From RH-AL1 sp964244495 (GTDB lineage Bacteria > Pseudomonadota > Alphaproteobacteria > Rhizobiales > Beijerinckiaceae), in the NCBI GenBank assembly GCA_964244495.1, contig CAXTIU010000002.1, positions 62,001 through 126,000 on the forward strand: 64,000 bases of DNA. The letters are read 5' to 3'. The notes beneath the pieces are model-generated. The model searched no databases. It saw only the letters and a list, made by a program, of their open reading frames with translations, and had not been told where the DNA came from. This document shows, piece after piece, positions 28,371 to 36,837 of the stretch (the stretch's first letter is position 1; each line of letters begins with the position of its first letter). The position numbers were made by a program, and so were the translations under genes.

Positions 28371-28697
28371 TCAGATGCCGGAGCCACCCGCTTCCCCGTC
28401 GCCGCGCGGGACGGGGGGCAAGTGCGGCTTCAGGCCCGGCCCGCGCACCGGCGGGATCGATTCGGGCAGCGGCATCCAGAACGACACCTCCCAATCATCG
28501 TAGAAGATCGCGCAATCGTGGCTCGACTCCGTAGAGACCCAGCACGGCTCGGCGGTGGCCTTGCCGGGCTTCGTCCAGCGCACGACGTCGACGTCGGCCG
28601 GCCCCTGCTCGCCGGCGCGGGTGACGACCAGGATGCGCGTCCCGTCCTTGGGCGCGCTCGCCATCAAACTCCAGCCCTTCATCGCGTCATCGCTCAT
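28371..28697 (-). CDS. Small conserved protein with APKDGT motif
   Basis: A 108-residue protein from ATG 28697, which has GGAGG nine bases upstream. The opening MSDDAMKGWSLMASAPKDGTRILVVTRA resembles the W-x-P-I-x-(S/T)APKDGTxIL start of small alphaproteobacterial and phage-related proteins (DUF551-like), and is followed by VVRWTKPGK and DDWEVSFWMPLPE, a beta-rich layout. Function unknown. The Pro/Gly-rich C-tail is probably disordered. Confidence 0.65.
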   Translation of the reverse strand: MSDDAMKGWSLMASAPKDGTRILVVTRAGEQGPADVDVVRWTKPGKATAEPCWVSTESSHDCAIFYDDWEVSFWMPLPESIPPVRGPGLKPHLPPVPRGDGEAGGSGI

Positions 28698-28781
28698 CGG
28701 TGAAGCCTCCCGCCACACCGTGACGATGCCGCCGTCCTAAGGTCGAGGCAAGAGAAGGGCGCCGGAACACGCGAGGGAGTG

Positions 28782-29816
28782 TCAACGTGACAGCGACGCG
28801 AACGCACTGGCAACGTGGGCATAGAGTTCGAGGTCGCGCTCGAGCAGCAACTCGACATCGCGGATCTCGCGCAGGCGCGCGCCGAGCTGCGTCACGCGGG
28901 AATATTCCGTCATCACCGGCACCGTCGTCTCGTCCAGCCCCAGCATCTGGCAGACCCCGTGGGAGAAATCGATCGCCTCGGATCGCAGGCCGACGATCTC
29001 GAAAGCCGCGAGCGACCCGAGGGCCGCGGCCACGCTCGCCGATGTCGGTCGCTCATCCATCGTCGATGCCGTCATCTGCCGCACGGTTGGGTTGGCGAGG
29101 ATACCGAAGACGTCCTGCGAGGCGCGCTTGAAGAACCTTTTCACCGAAGATTCGTCGAAGCGCTCAATCTCTTCCAGGGCCTCGATCACCGGCGCGAAGG
29201 TCAAGGTGTCGCGCGGCCCGAGCAGTTCGGAGGCCTGCGCCCCGACGTTCTTGAGGATGATCAGGCGTTCGGCGAGTTCGTCGTACGGGTCGCGGAACAT
29301 CGCGACGGCCTTGATGTCCTGGGTAAGATAATACTCGAAGTTCTTGACGAGCAACCGGCCACTGATGAACACGGACTTGCTTTTGTTGTTGAACGTCTGC
29401 GTCGACGTCTCCAGCCCCTGCCGGTCGATTCCCTTGTACCAGTACTGGAAGTTCGACTGCAGCGCGTCGTCGATGCGCCACAGCGGGAGCAGGTGGGTTT
29501 CGAGGCGGAACATGGTCACGCCGGTGAGCATCTCCGGGGTCCGGCGCCGGTACACGATGAGCCCGGTCGCCGCGTCCACGATCTCGAGATCGCCGTAGGA
29601 CGCGAGGTCGGGAACGAGGTCGGAGCCGATATTGAACCCGCACAGGCCGGAGTGGCGGCCGGCCGCCACAATCGCCGGACGCTGCTCGTTCGCCGCCACG
29701 GTCGCGAGCTCGACGCCGTTCGACCTGACGCGCACGGAAGCCGCGGTACCGCCGGAGTCCGGGACGAGGTAGAGCTTGATCGTCGGGCCTTGATCTTCCT
29801 CGATACCGAACATCAT
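28782..29816 (-). CDS. Sulfotransferase-like protein lacking a visible PAPS loop
   Basis: About 344 residues from ATG 29816 (a longer frame reaches 29873). The N-terminal 90 residues look like a beta-sandwich (IKLYLVPDSGG...GFNIGSDLVPDLASYGDLEIVDAATG). The C-terminal part follows the order seen in sulfotransferase family proteins: FISGRLLVKNFEYYL, AVAMFRDPYDELAERLIIL (like the 3'-phosphate-binding R-D-P-x-(D/E)R strand-helix), NPTVRQMTAS, AIDFSHGVCQMLGL and a final LLERDLELYAHVASAF. The N-terminal phosphosulphate loop (K-x-G-T/S-T) is not present. The likeness is by eye and weak; a carbohydrate-linked role is possible. Its neighbours do not help. Confidence 0.4.
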   Translation of the reverse strand: MMFGIEEDQGPTIKLYLVPDSGGTAASVRVRSNGVELATVAANEQRPAIVAAGRHSGLCGFNIGSDLVPDLASYGDLEIVDAATGLIVYRRRTPEMLTGVTMFRLETHLLPLWRIDDALQSNFQYWYKGIDRQGLETSTQTFNNKSKSVFISGRLLVKNFEYYLTQDIKAVAMFRDPYDELAERLIILKNVGAQASELLGPRDTLTFAPVIEALEEIERFDESSVKRFFKRASQDVFGILANPTVRQMTASTMDERPTSASVAAALGSLAAFEIVGLRSEAIDFSHGVCQMLGLDETTVPVMTEYSRVTQLGARLREIRDVELLLERDLELYAHVASAFASLSR

Positions 29817-29959
29817 GAGGTCGGACTGGCTTTCAGGTGAGGCGTGGGCGTGGTGCGCGAGCGGCCGGAACACCTAAGTTGCAAGGTGGCCGCATCGACG
29901 ACATGCCGGTGGCGGCGCGCGGAAGCCCGATCGATGAGCGCCGGATCAGCGGACGGCCT

Positions 29960-30037
29960 TGGTCGGAGTGGCGGGATTCGAACCCACGACCCCTTGTCCC
30001 CCAGACAAGTGCGCTAACCGGGCTGCGCTACACTCCG
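29960..30037 (-). tRNA. tRNA-Pro(GGG)
   Basis: Read leftward, the acceptor arm CGGAGTG pairs with CACTCCG, followed by A and an encoded CCA. The anticodon stem CTTGT/ACAAG encloses the loop CTGGGGG, giving anticodon GGG, and the T-arm holds TTCGAAT. Total 78 bases with CCA. It lies beside the merR gene, the usual place in Rhizobiales. Confidence 0.96.
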
Positions 30038-30130
30038 ACTGCAGCCTGTATAGAGAAGCCGCGTCGCGTCTGCAAACCGCCTGAAGCCGAAAAACGGGGC
30101 GCGCCGTGATCCGACGCCGTCGGTCCACGA

Positions 30131-30658
30131 TCACCGCACGACTCGCAGGATGCCGAGGCATTCATCCACGAGCGCCAGCGCCTCGCGCAGCGTGCCCACG
30201 TCGTCGGCGACCGCCGGGACGGGCTCGGCGGCCCGGGCCACCGCATCGGCATCCGACGTTGAGGCGAAGCCACCATCGTCCCCGAACGATCTTCGGAGCG
30301 CTTCCGCCTGGAGCGGTTCGGTGCGGCACGTGTCGGCGCCGTCCTCGTCGTTCCCGGACGTCTCGATCGGAGGACGACCGCTGTCGAAGGACAAACCCTC
30401 GCTGCTCAGGCGTTTCACCCCCTGCTCCTTCAGGAGGCGCTGGACGCCTTTGATCGTGTAGCCGTCCTCGTAGAGAAGCTGCCGGATCGTTCGCAGCAGA
30501 ACCGTGTCCGCGGGTCGGTAGTAGCGCCGCCCCCCCGCCCGCTTCAACGGCCGTATCTGCGGGAAACGCGTTTCCCAGAATCGCAGGACGTGCTGCGGCA
30601 GCCTGAGATCGTCGGCGACCTCGCTGATGGTACGGAAGGCGTCGATGCTTTTTTCCAC
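30131..30658 (-). CDS. MerR family transcriptional regulator
   Basis: A 175-residue regulator with the N-terminal MerR DNA-binding domain: helix-turn-helix FRTISEVADDLRLPQHVLRFWETRF, wing region LKRAGGRRYYRPADTVLLRTIRQLLYEDGYTIKGVQRLLKEQG. The remaining 90 residues are acidic and serine-rich with a short terminal helix, without metal-binding cysteines, so it is the plsX-fabH-ihfA-linked type and not a metal sensor. Its target is unknown. It follows ihfA on the same strand. Confidence 0.93.
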   Translation of the reverse strand: MEKSIDAFRTISEVADDLRLPQHVLRFWETRFPQIRPLKRAGGRRYYRPADTVLLRTIRQLLYEDGYTIKGVQRLLKEQGVKRLSSEGLSFDSGRPPIETSGNDEDGADTCRTEPLQAEALRRSFGDDGGFASTSDADAVARAAEPVPAVADDVGTLREALALVDECLGILRVVR

Positions 30659-30774
30659 GGCGCTCCAGGCTCCTGACCGCCAGACCTAAAGCATTCTTGG
30701 AGCTTCGCCTACCCCCATCCAGGGATCCGCCTAGCCACCGGCTGCGACGAGTCCCGGCGCACGCCGCCCTCGGC

Positions 30775-31197
30775 TCACACGTCGTCGTCCGGGATGGCCT
30801 CGCCGTTCATGTGCGCCTTCAGTACGTTGGATGGTTTGAAGACGAGGACGCGTCGCTGCATGATCGGGACTTCCACGCCCGTCTTCGGATTGCGTCCGAT
30901 CCGCTCGCCCTTGTCGCGCACGACGAACGAGCCGAACGACGACAGCTTCACGGTCTCTCCCAGGGCAAGGCTGTCGATCATCTCGCTCAGCACCATCTCG
31001 ACGAGGGCGGCGGATTCCTTGCGGGACAGGCCGACGCGCTTGTAGACGGCCTCGGCGAGGTTGACGCGCGTCACCGTCCGCGGCGCGTCCGCGGCCGTCG
31101 AAGCTGGCTCGGCCCTGTGCCGGGGACGTGCGGGCGCGGCGACATCCGCCCTCGTCACGGGAGCGTTTCGCACGAAGGGGGAGGAGGCGTCGGACAT
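30775..31197 (-). CDS. ihfA: Integration host factor alpha subunit with N-terminal extension
   Basis: DNA-bending nucleoid protein, partner of IHF beta. The conserved domain begins near residue 42 (TVTRVNLAEAVYKRVGLSRKESAALVEMVLSEM) and carries the beta-arm GRNPKTGVEVPIMQRRVLVFKPS with the intercalating proline in the NPKTG turn. The total of 140 residues exceeds the usual 100, because of a Pro/Ala/Arg-rich N-terminal extension of about 40 residues starting MSDASSPFVRNAP. GGGGAGG in front of ATG 31197 supports this start. The gene follows fabH in the lipid operon. Confidence 0.93.
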   Translation of the reverse strand: MSDASSPFVRNAPVTRADVAAPARPRHRAEPASTAADAPRTVTRVNLAEAVYKRVGLSRKESAALVEMVLSEMIDSLALGETVKLSSFGSFVVRDKGERIGRNPKTGVEVPIMQRRVLVFKPSNVLKAHMNGEAIPDDDV

Positions 31198-31268
31198 GTG
31201 GTCACGGGGGCTCGGCTGAAGGGTAACTCGGACCGCACGCGACGAGCCGCGCGAAACCCGGTGCCGAC

Positions 31269-31297
31269 ACATCCGGGAAAATGAACAGAAACGTCAA
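31269..31297 (-). promoter_or_regulatory. Possible promoter of ihfA
   Basis: On the minus strand, TTGACG (31297-31292) is followed after 17 bases by GGATGT (31274-31269), a good -35 with a weak -10 match, ending about 70 bases upstream of ihfA. It would give ihfA expression independent of the plsX-fabH transcript. Judged by eye only. Confidence 0.25.
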
Positions 31298-31341
31298 CGG
31301 GCGCAAGGCATTGACGGCCGAATTGACATCCGACTTAAAGC

Positions 31342-32334
31342 CTACCAGCGAATCAGCGCCGCTCCCCAGGTGAAGCCGCCGCCCATGGCCTCGATCATCA
31401 CGAGGTGACCGGGCTTGATGCGCCCGTCCGCGATCGCGACGGAAAGCGCGAGGGGGATGGAGGCCGCCGATGTGTTGGCGTGCCGGTCCACGGTGGCGAC
31501 GACCTTCGCCGGCGCGATGCCGAGCTTATCGGCCGACGCGTCGATGATGCGGCGGTTGGCTTGGTGGGGCACGAACCAGTCGAGGTCCGCGGCGCTCGTG
31601 CCGGTCGCGGCGAAGGCATCGGCGACGACATCGGTCACCATGCCGACGGCGTGGCGGAAGACCTCCTTGCCGGCCATGCGCAGGTGCCCGGTTGTCCGCG
31701 TCGTGGACGGGCCGCCGTCGACGTAGAGTTTCTCCCGGTGGCGCCCGTCGGAACGCAGGTGCGAGGTGAGCACGCCACGGTCGTGGACCGTGCCCTCGCC
31801 GCGCCGCGCCTCGAAGACCAGCGCCGCCGCACCATCCCCGAACAGGACGCAGGTGGTGCGGTCGTCCCAATCGAGCAGGCGCGAGAAGGTTTCCGCCCCG
31901 ATGACCAGCGCGCGCCTGTGGGAACCGGATACCAGGAACTTATCGGCGGTGGCGACAGCGAAAACGAAGCCGGAGCAGACCGCTTGGACGTCGAAGGCCG
32001 CCCCGCCGGTCATTCCGAGTCCGGCCTGGATCTGCGTCGCGACGGAGGGGAAGGTGAAATCGGGCGTCGAGGTCGCCACGATGACGAGGTCGATGTCGCC
32101 GGCCAAGAGGCCGGCATCGGCGAGGGCGGCCTGCGCCGCCTTCAAACCCAGGACCGACGTCGTCTCGTCCGGCGCGGCGATGTGGCGGCGGGTGATCCCG
32201 GTCCGCTGGAAGATCCACTCGTCCGACGTGTCAAGCTTCGCCGCGAGATCCTCGTTTGCCACCACGTTGGCAGGAAGGTAGGCGCCCGCGCCGACCACGA
32301 CGGAGCGCAGGCAGTCCGAAGACGGTTGTTTCAC
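31342..32334 (-). CDS. fabH: 3-oxoacyl-ACP synthase III
   Basis: Initiates fatty acid synthesis by condensing acetyl-CoA with malonyl-ACP. The 330-residue thiolase-fold protein has the catalytic triad: Cys120 in DVQAVCSGFVFA, His in WFVPHQANRRIIDA and Asn in RHANTSAASIPLAL. The C-terminus GGGFTWGAALIRW is the family ending. Its ATG overlaps the plsX stop by four bases. Confidence 0.97.
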   Translation of the reverse strand: MKQPSSDCLRSVVVGAGAYLPANVVANEDLAAKLDTSDEWIFQRTGITRRHIAAPDETTSVLGLKAAQAALADAGLLAGDIDLVIVATSTPDFTFPSVATQIQAGLGMTGGAAFDVQAVCSGFVFAVATADKFLVSGSHRRALVIGAETFSRLLDWDDRTTCVLFGDGAAALVFEARRGEGTVHDRGVLTSHLRSDGRHREKLYVDGGPSTTRTTGHLRMAGKEVFRHAVGMVTDVVADAFAATGTSAADLDWFVPHQANRRIIDASADKLGIAPAKVVATVDRHANTSAASIPLALSVAIADGRIKPGHLVMIEAMGGGFTWGAALIRW

Positions 32335-33497
32335 GTGTGATCGGTCCTCGCGACCTCGAACGGCGCCGAGGTTCCGAAGGGCTGACCCCCGTCGGCCTGG
32401 TCCGCAGGCTGTGAACCTTTATGCGAACGGACCGCTGGCGTCGAGGTCGGCTCGTCGACGCCCTGACGTGTTCCCACCACCGGCACCGGTGCGAGCATGT
32501 CGCGGATCTTGGCCAGTAGTCGATGGCGGACCATCGCATGCCCCAAATCGATGGCGCTAGCCGTACCAACGGCATCCATGCTGCCGTGACTCTTGATGAC
32601 GACCCCATCGAGGCCAAGGAAAACGCCACCGTTGACGTGACGCACGTCCATCCGCTCGCGAAGCGCCGTGAAGGCCGGCTTGGCGATCAGGTATCCGAGC
32701 CTGGCGCGCAGCGAGCCGGTCAAGGCGGCGCGGATGTAGTGCCCGACCTGCCGCGCCGTTCCCTCGGCCGTCTTCAACGCGATGTTGCCGCTGAAACCCT
32801 CGGTGACGACGACATCGACCGTGCCCCGACCGAGGTCGTCGCCCTCGACGAAGCCGTGGTAGGCAAGCCCGCCGTGGTCCGCCTCGCGAAGCAGGCGCGA
32901 GGCGGCCTTGACCTCCTCCAGGCCCTTCACCTCCTCAACCCCCACGTTGAGGAGGCCGACGGTGGGACGCTCGACATCGAGAACGATCCGGGCCATCGCC
33001 GCGCCCATGATGGCGAGATCGACGAGCGTGCGCGCGTCTGCCCCGATCGAGGCGCCGACGTCGAGCACGATGGAGCGACCGCGCAGGGTCGGCCAGATCG
33101 CCGCGATGGCCGGGCGGTCGATCTGGTGCATCGTGCGCAGGCAGATCTTGGCCATGGCCATCAAGGCACCGGTGTTGCCGGCGGAGACCGCGACATCCGC
33201 CTCGCCCTTCTTCACCGCCTCGATCGCGAGCCACATCGACGAGGTGCGCCGGCCGGCGCGCAACGCTTGGCTCGGCTTGGCGTCCATCGCCACCGCGACG
33301 TCGGTGTGGCGGATGGCTGAGGCGGCGGCGAGCGCCGGCCGCGCGGCGAGCAGGGGTGCGATCTCGCCCTCCTTGCCGAAGAAGATGAAGCTCGTGTCGG
33401 GACGGCGCGACAGCGACAGGGCGGCGCCGGCCACGATCACCGCGGGACCGTGATCGCCGCCCATCGCGTCGAGGGCGACCCTTACCGATGCCGTCAT
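32331..33497 (-). CDS. plsX: Phosphate acyltransferase PlsX
   Basis: Makes acyl-phosphate from acyl-ACP for phospholipid synthesis. The 388-residue protein opens VRVALDAMGGDHGPAVIVAGA, followed by AVSAGNTGALMAMAKICLRT, RPAIAAIWPTLRG, VLDVGASIGADARTLVDLAIMGAAMA and GLLNVGVEEVKG, all family blocks. The C-terminal 45 residues are Pro/Thr-rich and not part of the fold. It sits between the DUF177 gene and fabH, the conserved order. Confidence 0.96.
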   Translation of the reverse strand: MTASVRVALDAMGGDHGPAVIVAGAALSLSRRPDTSFIFFGKEGEIAPLLAARPALAAASAIRHTDVAVAMDAKPSQALRAGRRTSSMWLAIEAVKKGEADVAVSAGNTGALMAMAKICLRTMHQIDRPAIAAIWPTLRGRSIVLDVGASIGADARTLVDLAIMGAAMARIVLDVERPTVGLLNVGVEEVKGLEEVKAASRLLREADHGGLAYHGFVEGDDLGRGTVDVVVTEGFSGNIALKTAEGTARQVGHYIRAALTGSLRARLGYLIAKPAFTALRERMDVRHVNGGVFLGLDGVVIKSHGSMDAVGTASAIDLGHAMVRHRLLAKIRDMLAPVPVVGTRQGVDEPTSTPAVRSHKGSQPADQADGGQPFGTSAPFEVARTDHT

Positions 33498-33558
33498 GGC
33501 CGAGTCACCGACGGACGAGGAGGACGATGGCCGACCGGCAAGGCGATGATCGCCACCT

Positions 33559-34209
33559 TCACCTTCCGTCCTTGAGGCGGGCGAGGCCGGCGAAAGCGGT
33601 CGGCTCGGGCGCGTCGTCGCCCACGACGACGACGCCGAACGCCACCCCGGGCTTTCTCGGATAAGGGTCGAGTGCCAGCACCAGGAACTCCAAGGCGACC
33701 GCGCCGAGGTCGATCCTGCCGTCGACGATGGGGTCGGGCGGGTCTGGCTGATCGTCGCTCAGCGGGGGCGGGGGTGGCGTCTCGCGCCCGCGGCGCGCGC
33801 CTCGCTCCGCCTCGCCGCGTCGGCCGCGCCGGGTGGTTCCGGTCTCGAACCAGTCGTCCAGCGCCTCCACGCTCGGAGCGAAGGTGAGGTCGATGTCCTC
33901 GGTCACGTCGCTCTCGAAAGGCTCGAGGCTGACGACGCACACCTGGGTGACACGCGCCGCGAGGTCGCCGGTGACCTCGTAGCGTCCACCGGCTCTCGGC
34001 ATGACCTTGTAGCTGACGCGCAGGCTCGCGACAGCCGGCAGTCCGCAAGCGGCGGCGATCGTCGGATAATCCGAAGGCGCCGGCTCGACCGTCAGCGCCA
34101 AGCCCTTCAACGGCACGCTTTCGACATCGAGGGGACGGGAGAAGGCGCGCGGACGAAGGGTTGTAGGGTCTGAAGAGGCCATGGAGTCGCGCGGGGTTGC
34201 CGTTTTCAT
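33559..34209 (-). CDS. DUF177 (YceD-like) protein
   Basis: A 216-residue protein of the DUF177/YceD family, members of which are linked to ribosomal RNA or L32 expression. The conserved core is LRVSYKVMPRAGGRYEVTGDLAARVTQVCVVSLEPFESDVTEDIDLTFAP, with the single cysteine of the C-V-V-S-L-E-P-F motif. A Arg/Pro-rich insertion (RRGRRGEAERGARRGRETPPPPPL) precedes the final IDLGAVALEFLVLALDPYPRKPG. ATG 34209 overlaps the stop of the upstream chaperone gene (ATGA), favouring this start. Confidence 0.88.
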   Translation of the reverse strand: MKTATPRDSMASSDPTTLRPRAFSRPLDVESVPLKGLALTVEPAPSDYPTIAAACGLPAVASLRVSYKVMPRAGGRYEVTGDLAARVTQVCVVSLEPFESDVTEDIDLTFAPSVEALDDWFETGTTRRGRRGEAERGARRGRETPPPPPLSDDQPDPPDPIVDGRIDLGAVALEFLVLALDPYPRKPGVAFGVVVVGDDAPEPTAFAGLARLKDGR

Positions 34210-34793
34210 GGGCGTGCCTTGATCCCGGTGGTCTCGACTTCGAGAACTCGACGCTCCACCTCTTCGAGTACCGCGTAGGCGGCGGGGTCGGGCAACGGGA
34301 GCGCGCCATCGACGAAGGTTTGGAGCGGTGCGTCGGCGAGACTGCCGGCGCAGGCGACGGCATAGCGCGACAACGCGACACCATCGTGGCATCCGGCGTA
34401 AACGTTGCGCTCCAGCGCCGCCGCCAGCGAGCCGGACGACAAAGCATCCCGGTAGGCGGCGCACCGCCCCCTGAACGCCTCGGCCATCGTCTTCATGCGC
34501 TTGGGCACGGACGTGTCCCCGACACCCATCTCGCGCAGCGTACGATCGAAGTGCCGGAACACCGTGTCGACGAGGTGCTGCGCGATGTCAGGCCCCGGCG
34601 TTCGAGCGTCCTGCAGGCGGCGTAGCACGAGGGCGACGTGCAGCGTCAGGCACTCGAACCGGCCCTCAAAGGTGTCGGGAACGGCGAGGTCGGCGTACAG
34701 CGCCGGCTCGCGAGCGGCGGCGACGACCGCGCCGTAAAGGCGATCGACGACGAGGGCGTTGGCGGAGCGGCGAGACAGACCGAGGATCATCAA
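34206..34793 (-). CDS. Ubiquinol-cytochrome c chaperone (CBP3/UQCC1) family protein
   Basis: A 195-residue helical protein matching the CBP3/UQCC1 family, which in mitochondria aids cytochrome b synthesis and bc1 assembly. Family pattern: LYGAVVAAAREPALYADLAVPDTFEGRFECLTLHVALVLRRLQ, then AQHLVDTVFRHFDRTLREMGVGDTSVPKRMKTMAEAFRGR. It probably serves cytochrome bc1 assembly here. It leads a leftward operon with DUF177 and plsX and is divergent from bamE, the usual order in Rhizobiales. Confidence 0.92.
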   Translation of the reverse strand: MMILGLSRRSANALVVDRLYGAVVAAAREPALYADLAVPDTFEGRFECLTLHVALVLRRLQDARTPGPDIAQHLVDTVFRHFDRTLREMGVGDTSVPKRMKTMAEAFRGRCAAYRDALSSGSLAAALERNVYAGCHDGVALSRYAVACAGSLADAPLQTFVDGALPLPDPAAYAVLEEVERRVLEVETTGIKARP

Positions 34794-35156
34794 GCGGGCC
34801 TCGCGCCTTCAGCTGGCCTCCACCGGCGGACTTGGCCCCCGGCAGGCTCGCCCCTCCGCAGGCTTGACCCCCGGCAGGCTCGCCCCTCCGCAGGCTTGAC
34901 CCCCGGCCGGCTTGGCCCTCGTCGCAATTCGGGCCTCATCGGAGAGCCGTCCCCCGCCGTGAGGAACGCCGTGCCCGCAGGCGATGCGGCGAACCGGCGG
35001 GCGGCTCGGCGGGTGGCGGCTTGACCCTCACCTTGCTTTCGTCACAAGCGGGGGTTAGGCATCGACGGCGTCGAACGCAAGCGAAAGTTTCAGCCGGTGG
35101 AAGCACCGGGGGCGAGCCTTTCGACGCACGCGCGTTCCGCCGAAGATGAGGTCGAC
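34794..35156. other. Divergent intergenic region with tandem repeats
   Basis: These 363 bases separate the bc1 chaperone gene and bamE, which point away from each other, so both promoters should lie here. The left part carries the 32-bp tandem repeats listed separately; the rest shows no gene and no promoter I can define with confidence. Confidence 0.5.
34836..34912. repeat. 32-bp tandem repeat, two full copies and a partial third
   Basis: The 32-base unit beginning CCCCCGGCAGGCTCGCCCC occurs perfectly at 34836-34867 and 34868-34899, and a degenerate third copy starts CCCCCGGCCGGCT at 34900. It lies about 40-120 bases upstream of the bc1 chaperone gene start. Confidence 0.85.
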
Positions 35157-35696
35157 ATGCCAGCCAACCTCGCCGCCTCGACCCTGGCGGCGCGATCCGG
35201 TTTCGGACATCCCGCGACGAAGCGCGGCTCGGCGACGACCGTCGTCCCGACCGTGGGACGACTCGCGTCGCTGGCTTTCGCCTGCAGCCTGCTCGGCGGC
35301 TGCATCGGCTACGACGGCGACATCCAGCACGGTTACCAGTTCGACCAGCAGGCCGTCGCAGACGTGAAGGCGGGTCAAAGCGCCGAACAGATCCTGGTGG
35401 CGCTCGGCTCCCCGTCGACGACCTCGACCGTCGGCGGCGACGCCTGGTACTACATCTCGCAGAAGACGACGCGGCCGGTCGCCTTCATGTCGCCCAGCAT
35501 CACCGATCGGCAGATCTACGCGGTCTATTTCGACAAGGGCAAGAAGGTCACCCGGGTTGCCAATTATGGCCTGCGGGACGGCAAGGTGGTGGACTTCGCT
35601 GGCGGCGCGACGCCGACGATCGGGGGCGACGGCACCTACCTGAAGAGCCTGTTCTTCAACTTCAATCCTCTCGGCAACATGCTGCAGAAGAGTTGA
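35157..35696 (+). CDS. bamE: Outer membrane assembly factor BamE lipoprotein
   Basis: Lipoprotein of the BAM complex that inserts outer membrane proteins. A lipobox LLGGC follows a hydrophobic signal core (LASLAFACSLLGG). The BamE/SmpA domain shows VKAGQSAEQILVALGSPSTTSTVGGDAWYYISQKTTRPVAFMSP and DRQIYAVYFDKGKKVTRVANYGL. The N-region before the signal is unusually long (about 35 residues from ATG 35157); GTG 35253 would give a standard lipoprotein signal. Divergent from the bc1 chaperone gene. Confidence 0.9.
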   Translation: MPANLAASTLAARSGFGHPATKRGSATTVVPTVGRLASLAFACSLLGGCIGYDGDIQHGYQFDQQAVADVKAGQSAEQILVALGSPSTTSTVGGDAWYYISQKTTRPVAFMSPSITDRQIYAVYFDKGKKVTRVANYGLRDGKVVDFAGGATPTIGGDGTYLKSLFFNFNPLGNMLQKS

Positions 35697-35720
35697 GCTC
35701 GCGTTCCACTTGCTGCTGCC

Positions 35721-36815
35721 TCAGAGCGGTGGCTCGTAGCTCGTGATCTCGATGCCGAAGCCGGACAGGCCGACGTAGGTGAGCGGCGTCGACGTCCTCA
35801 GCCGGATGGAGGTGACACCGAGGTCTCGCAGGATCTGGGCGCCGAGGCCGACCTCGCGCCAATGCTGCGTGCGCAACGTTTCCGAATCGGCCGCTTGGAA
35901 GCCCGACCGCACGGGCACCCCCGCCGCACCGTCGCGCAGGTAGATCAGGACGCCGCTTCCCTCGCGCCGGAAGCGGGCGAGCACCTTCCTGATCTCGGAA
36001 CCGCCCTTGATGACGTCGGCGACGATGTCCGCCCGGTGCAACCGCGTCGGGACGTCATGGCCGTCGCCGAGATCACCATGAACGAAGGCGAAGTGCTGGA
36101 CCGGGTCGAAGCTCGTCACGTAGACGTAGCCGGTCAGCCTGCATCCGTCGGCCTCGACCGGGAACGTCGCGATGCGCTCGACGAGCTTCTCGCGAGCCTG
36201 ACGATAGGCGATCAGGTCGGCGACCGAGATGCGCTTGATCTTGTGCCGCTCGGCGAAAGCCGTGATCTGCGGGCCGACCATCACGGTCCCGTCGTCGTTG
36301 GCCAGTTCGCAGATGACGCCGACCGGCGGCAGGCTGGCGAGTCGGCAAAGGTCGACCGCCGCCTCCGTATGGCCGGACCGCATCAGGACGCCGCCTTCCC
36401 GCGCGATGAGCGGGAACACGTGCCCCGGCCGGACGAAGTCCCCCCAGCCCATGTTGCCGTTGGCCAGCGCGCGCACCGTGTTGGTGCGCTGCTCGGCGGA
36501 GATGCCGGTGGTGAGGCCGTGGCGCACGTCGACGGTGACGGTGAAGGCGGTGCCGAGCGGCGCGTCGTTGGCGGCGACCATCGGGGACAGGTGCAGGCGC
36601 TTGGCGTCGTCGAGCGTGATCGGGGCACAAACGATGCCGCAGCAGTGGCGCACGATGAAGGCCATCTTCTCCGGCGTGCAGAGCGAGGCGGCGCAGACGA
36701 GATCGCCCTCGTTCTCCCGGTCGTCGTCGTCGGTGACGATGACGAGTTCGCCGCGCGCGATGGCCTCGATGGCCTGGGTGACGGAGGGGACGACCGACTG
36801 GGAATGTGTGGACAC
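35721..36815 (-). CDS. ribB: 3,4-dihydroxy-2-butanone-4-phosphate synthase with degenerate GTP cyclohydrolase II domain (RibBX type)
   Basis: Converts ribulose 5-phosphate to the four-carbon riboflavin precursor. The N-terminal 205 residues are a complete DHBP synthase: VTDDDDRENEGDLVCAA with the acidic metal ligands, FIVRHCCGIVCAPI, RHGLTTGISAEQRTNTVRALA and MRSGHTEAAVDLCRLA. The C-terminal 150 residues resemble GTP cyclohydrolase II (FAFVHGDL...RLHRADIVADVI, LIYLRDGAAG), but the three zinc-binding cysteines of that enzyme are absent, so it should be monofunctional. Such hybrids are known in alphaproteobacteria. The 5' leader can form nested stems. Confidence 0.93.
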   Translation of the reverse strand: MSTHSQSVVPSVTQAIEAIARGELVIVTDDDDRENEGDLVCAASLCTPEKMAFIVRHCCGIVCAPITLDDAKRLHLSPMVAANDAPLGTAFTVTVDVRHGLTTGISAEQRTNTVRALANGNMGWGDFVRPGHVFPLIAREGGVLMRSGHTEAAVDLCRLASLPPVGVICELANDDGTVMVGPQITAFAERHKIKRISVADLIAYRQAREKLVERIATFPVEADGCRLTGYVYVTSFDPVQHFAFVHGDLGDGHDVPTRLHRADIVADVIKGGSEIRKVLARFRREGSGVLIYLRDGAAGVPVRSGFQAADSETLRTQHWREVGLGAQILRDLGVTSIRLRTSTPLTYVGLSGFGIEITSYEPPL

Positions 36816-36837
36816 GAAAAACCTCTACGTCAAACAG

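Noticed and set aside
29940..30060. Integration site at tRNA-Pro
   Set aside because: No integrase gene and no repeated tRNA 3' end nearby; flanking genes are in their usual order.
34836..34912. CRISPR-like array
   Set aside because: The units are contiguous tandem copies without spacers, and there are no cas genes in the window.
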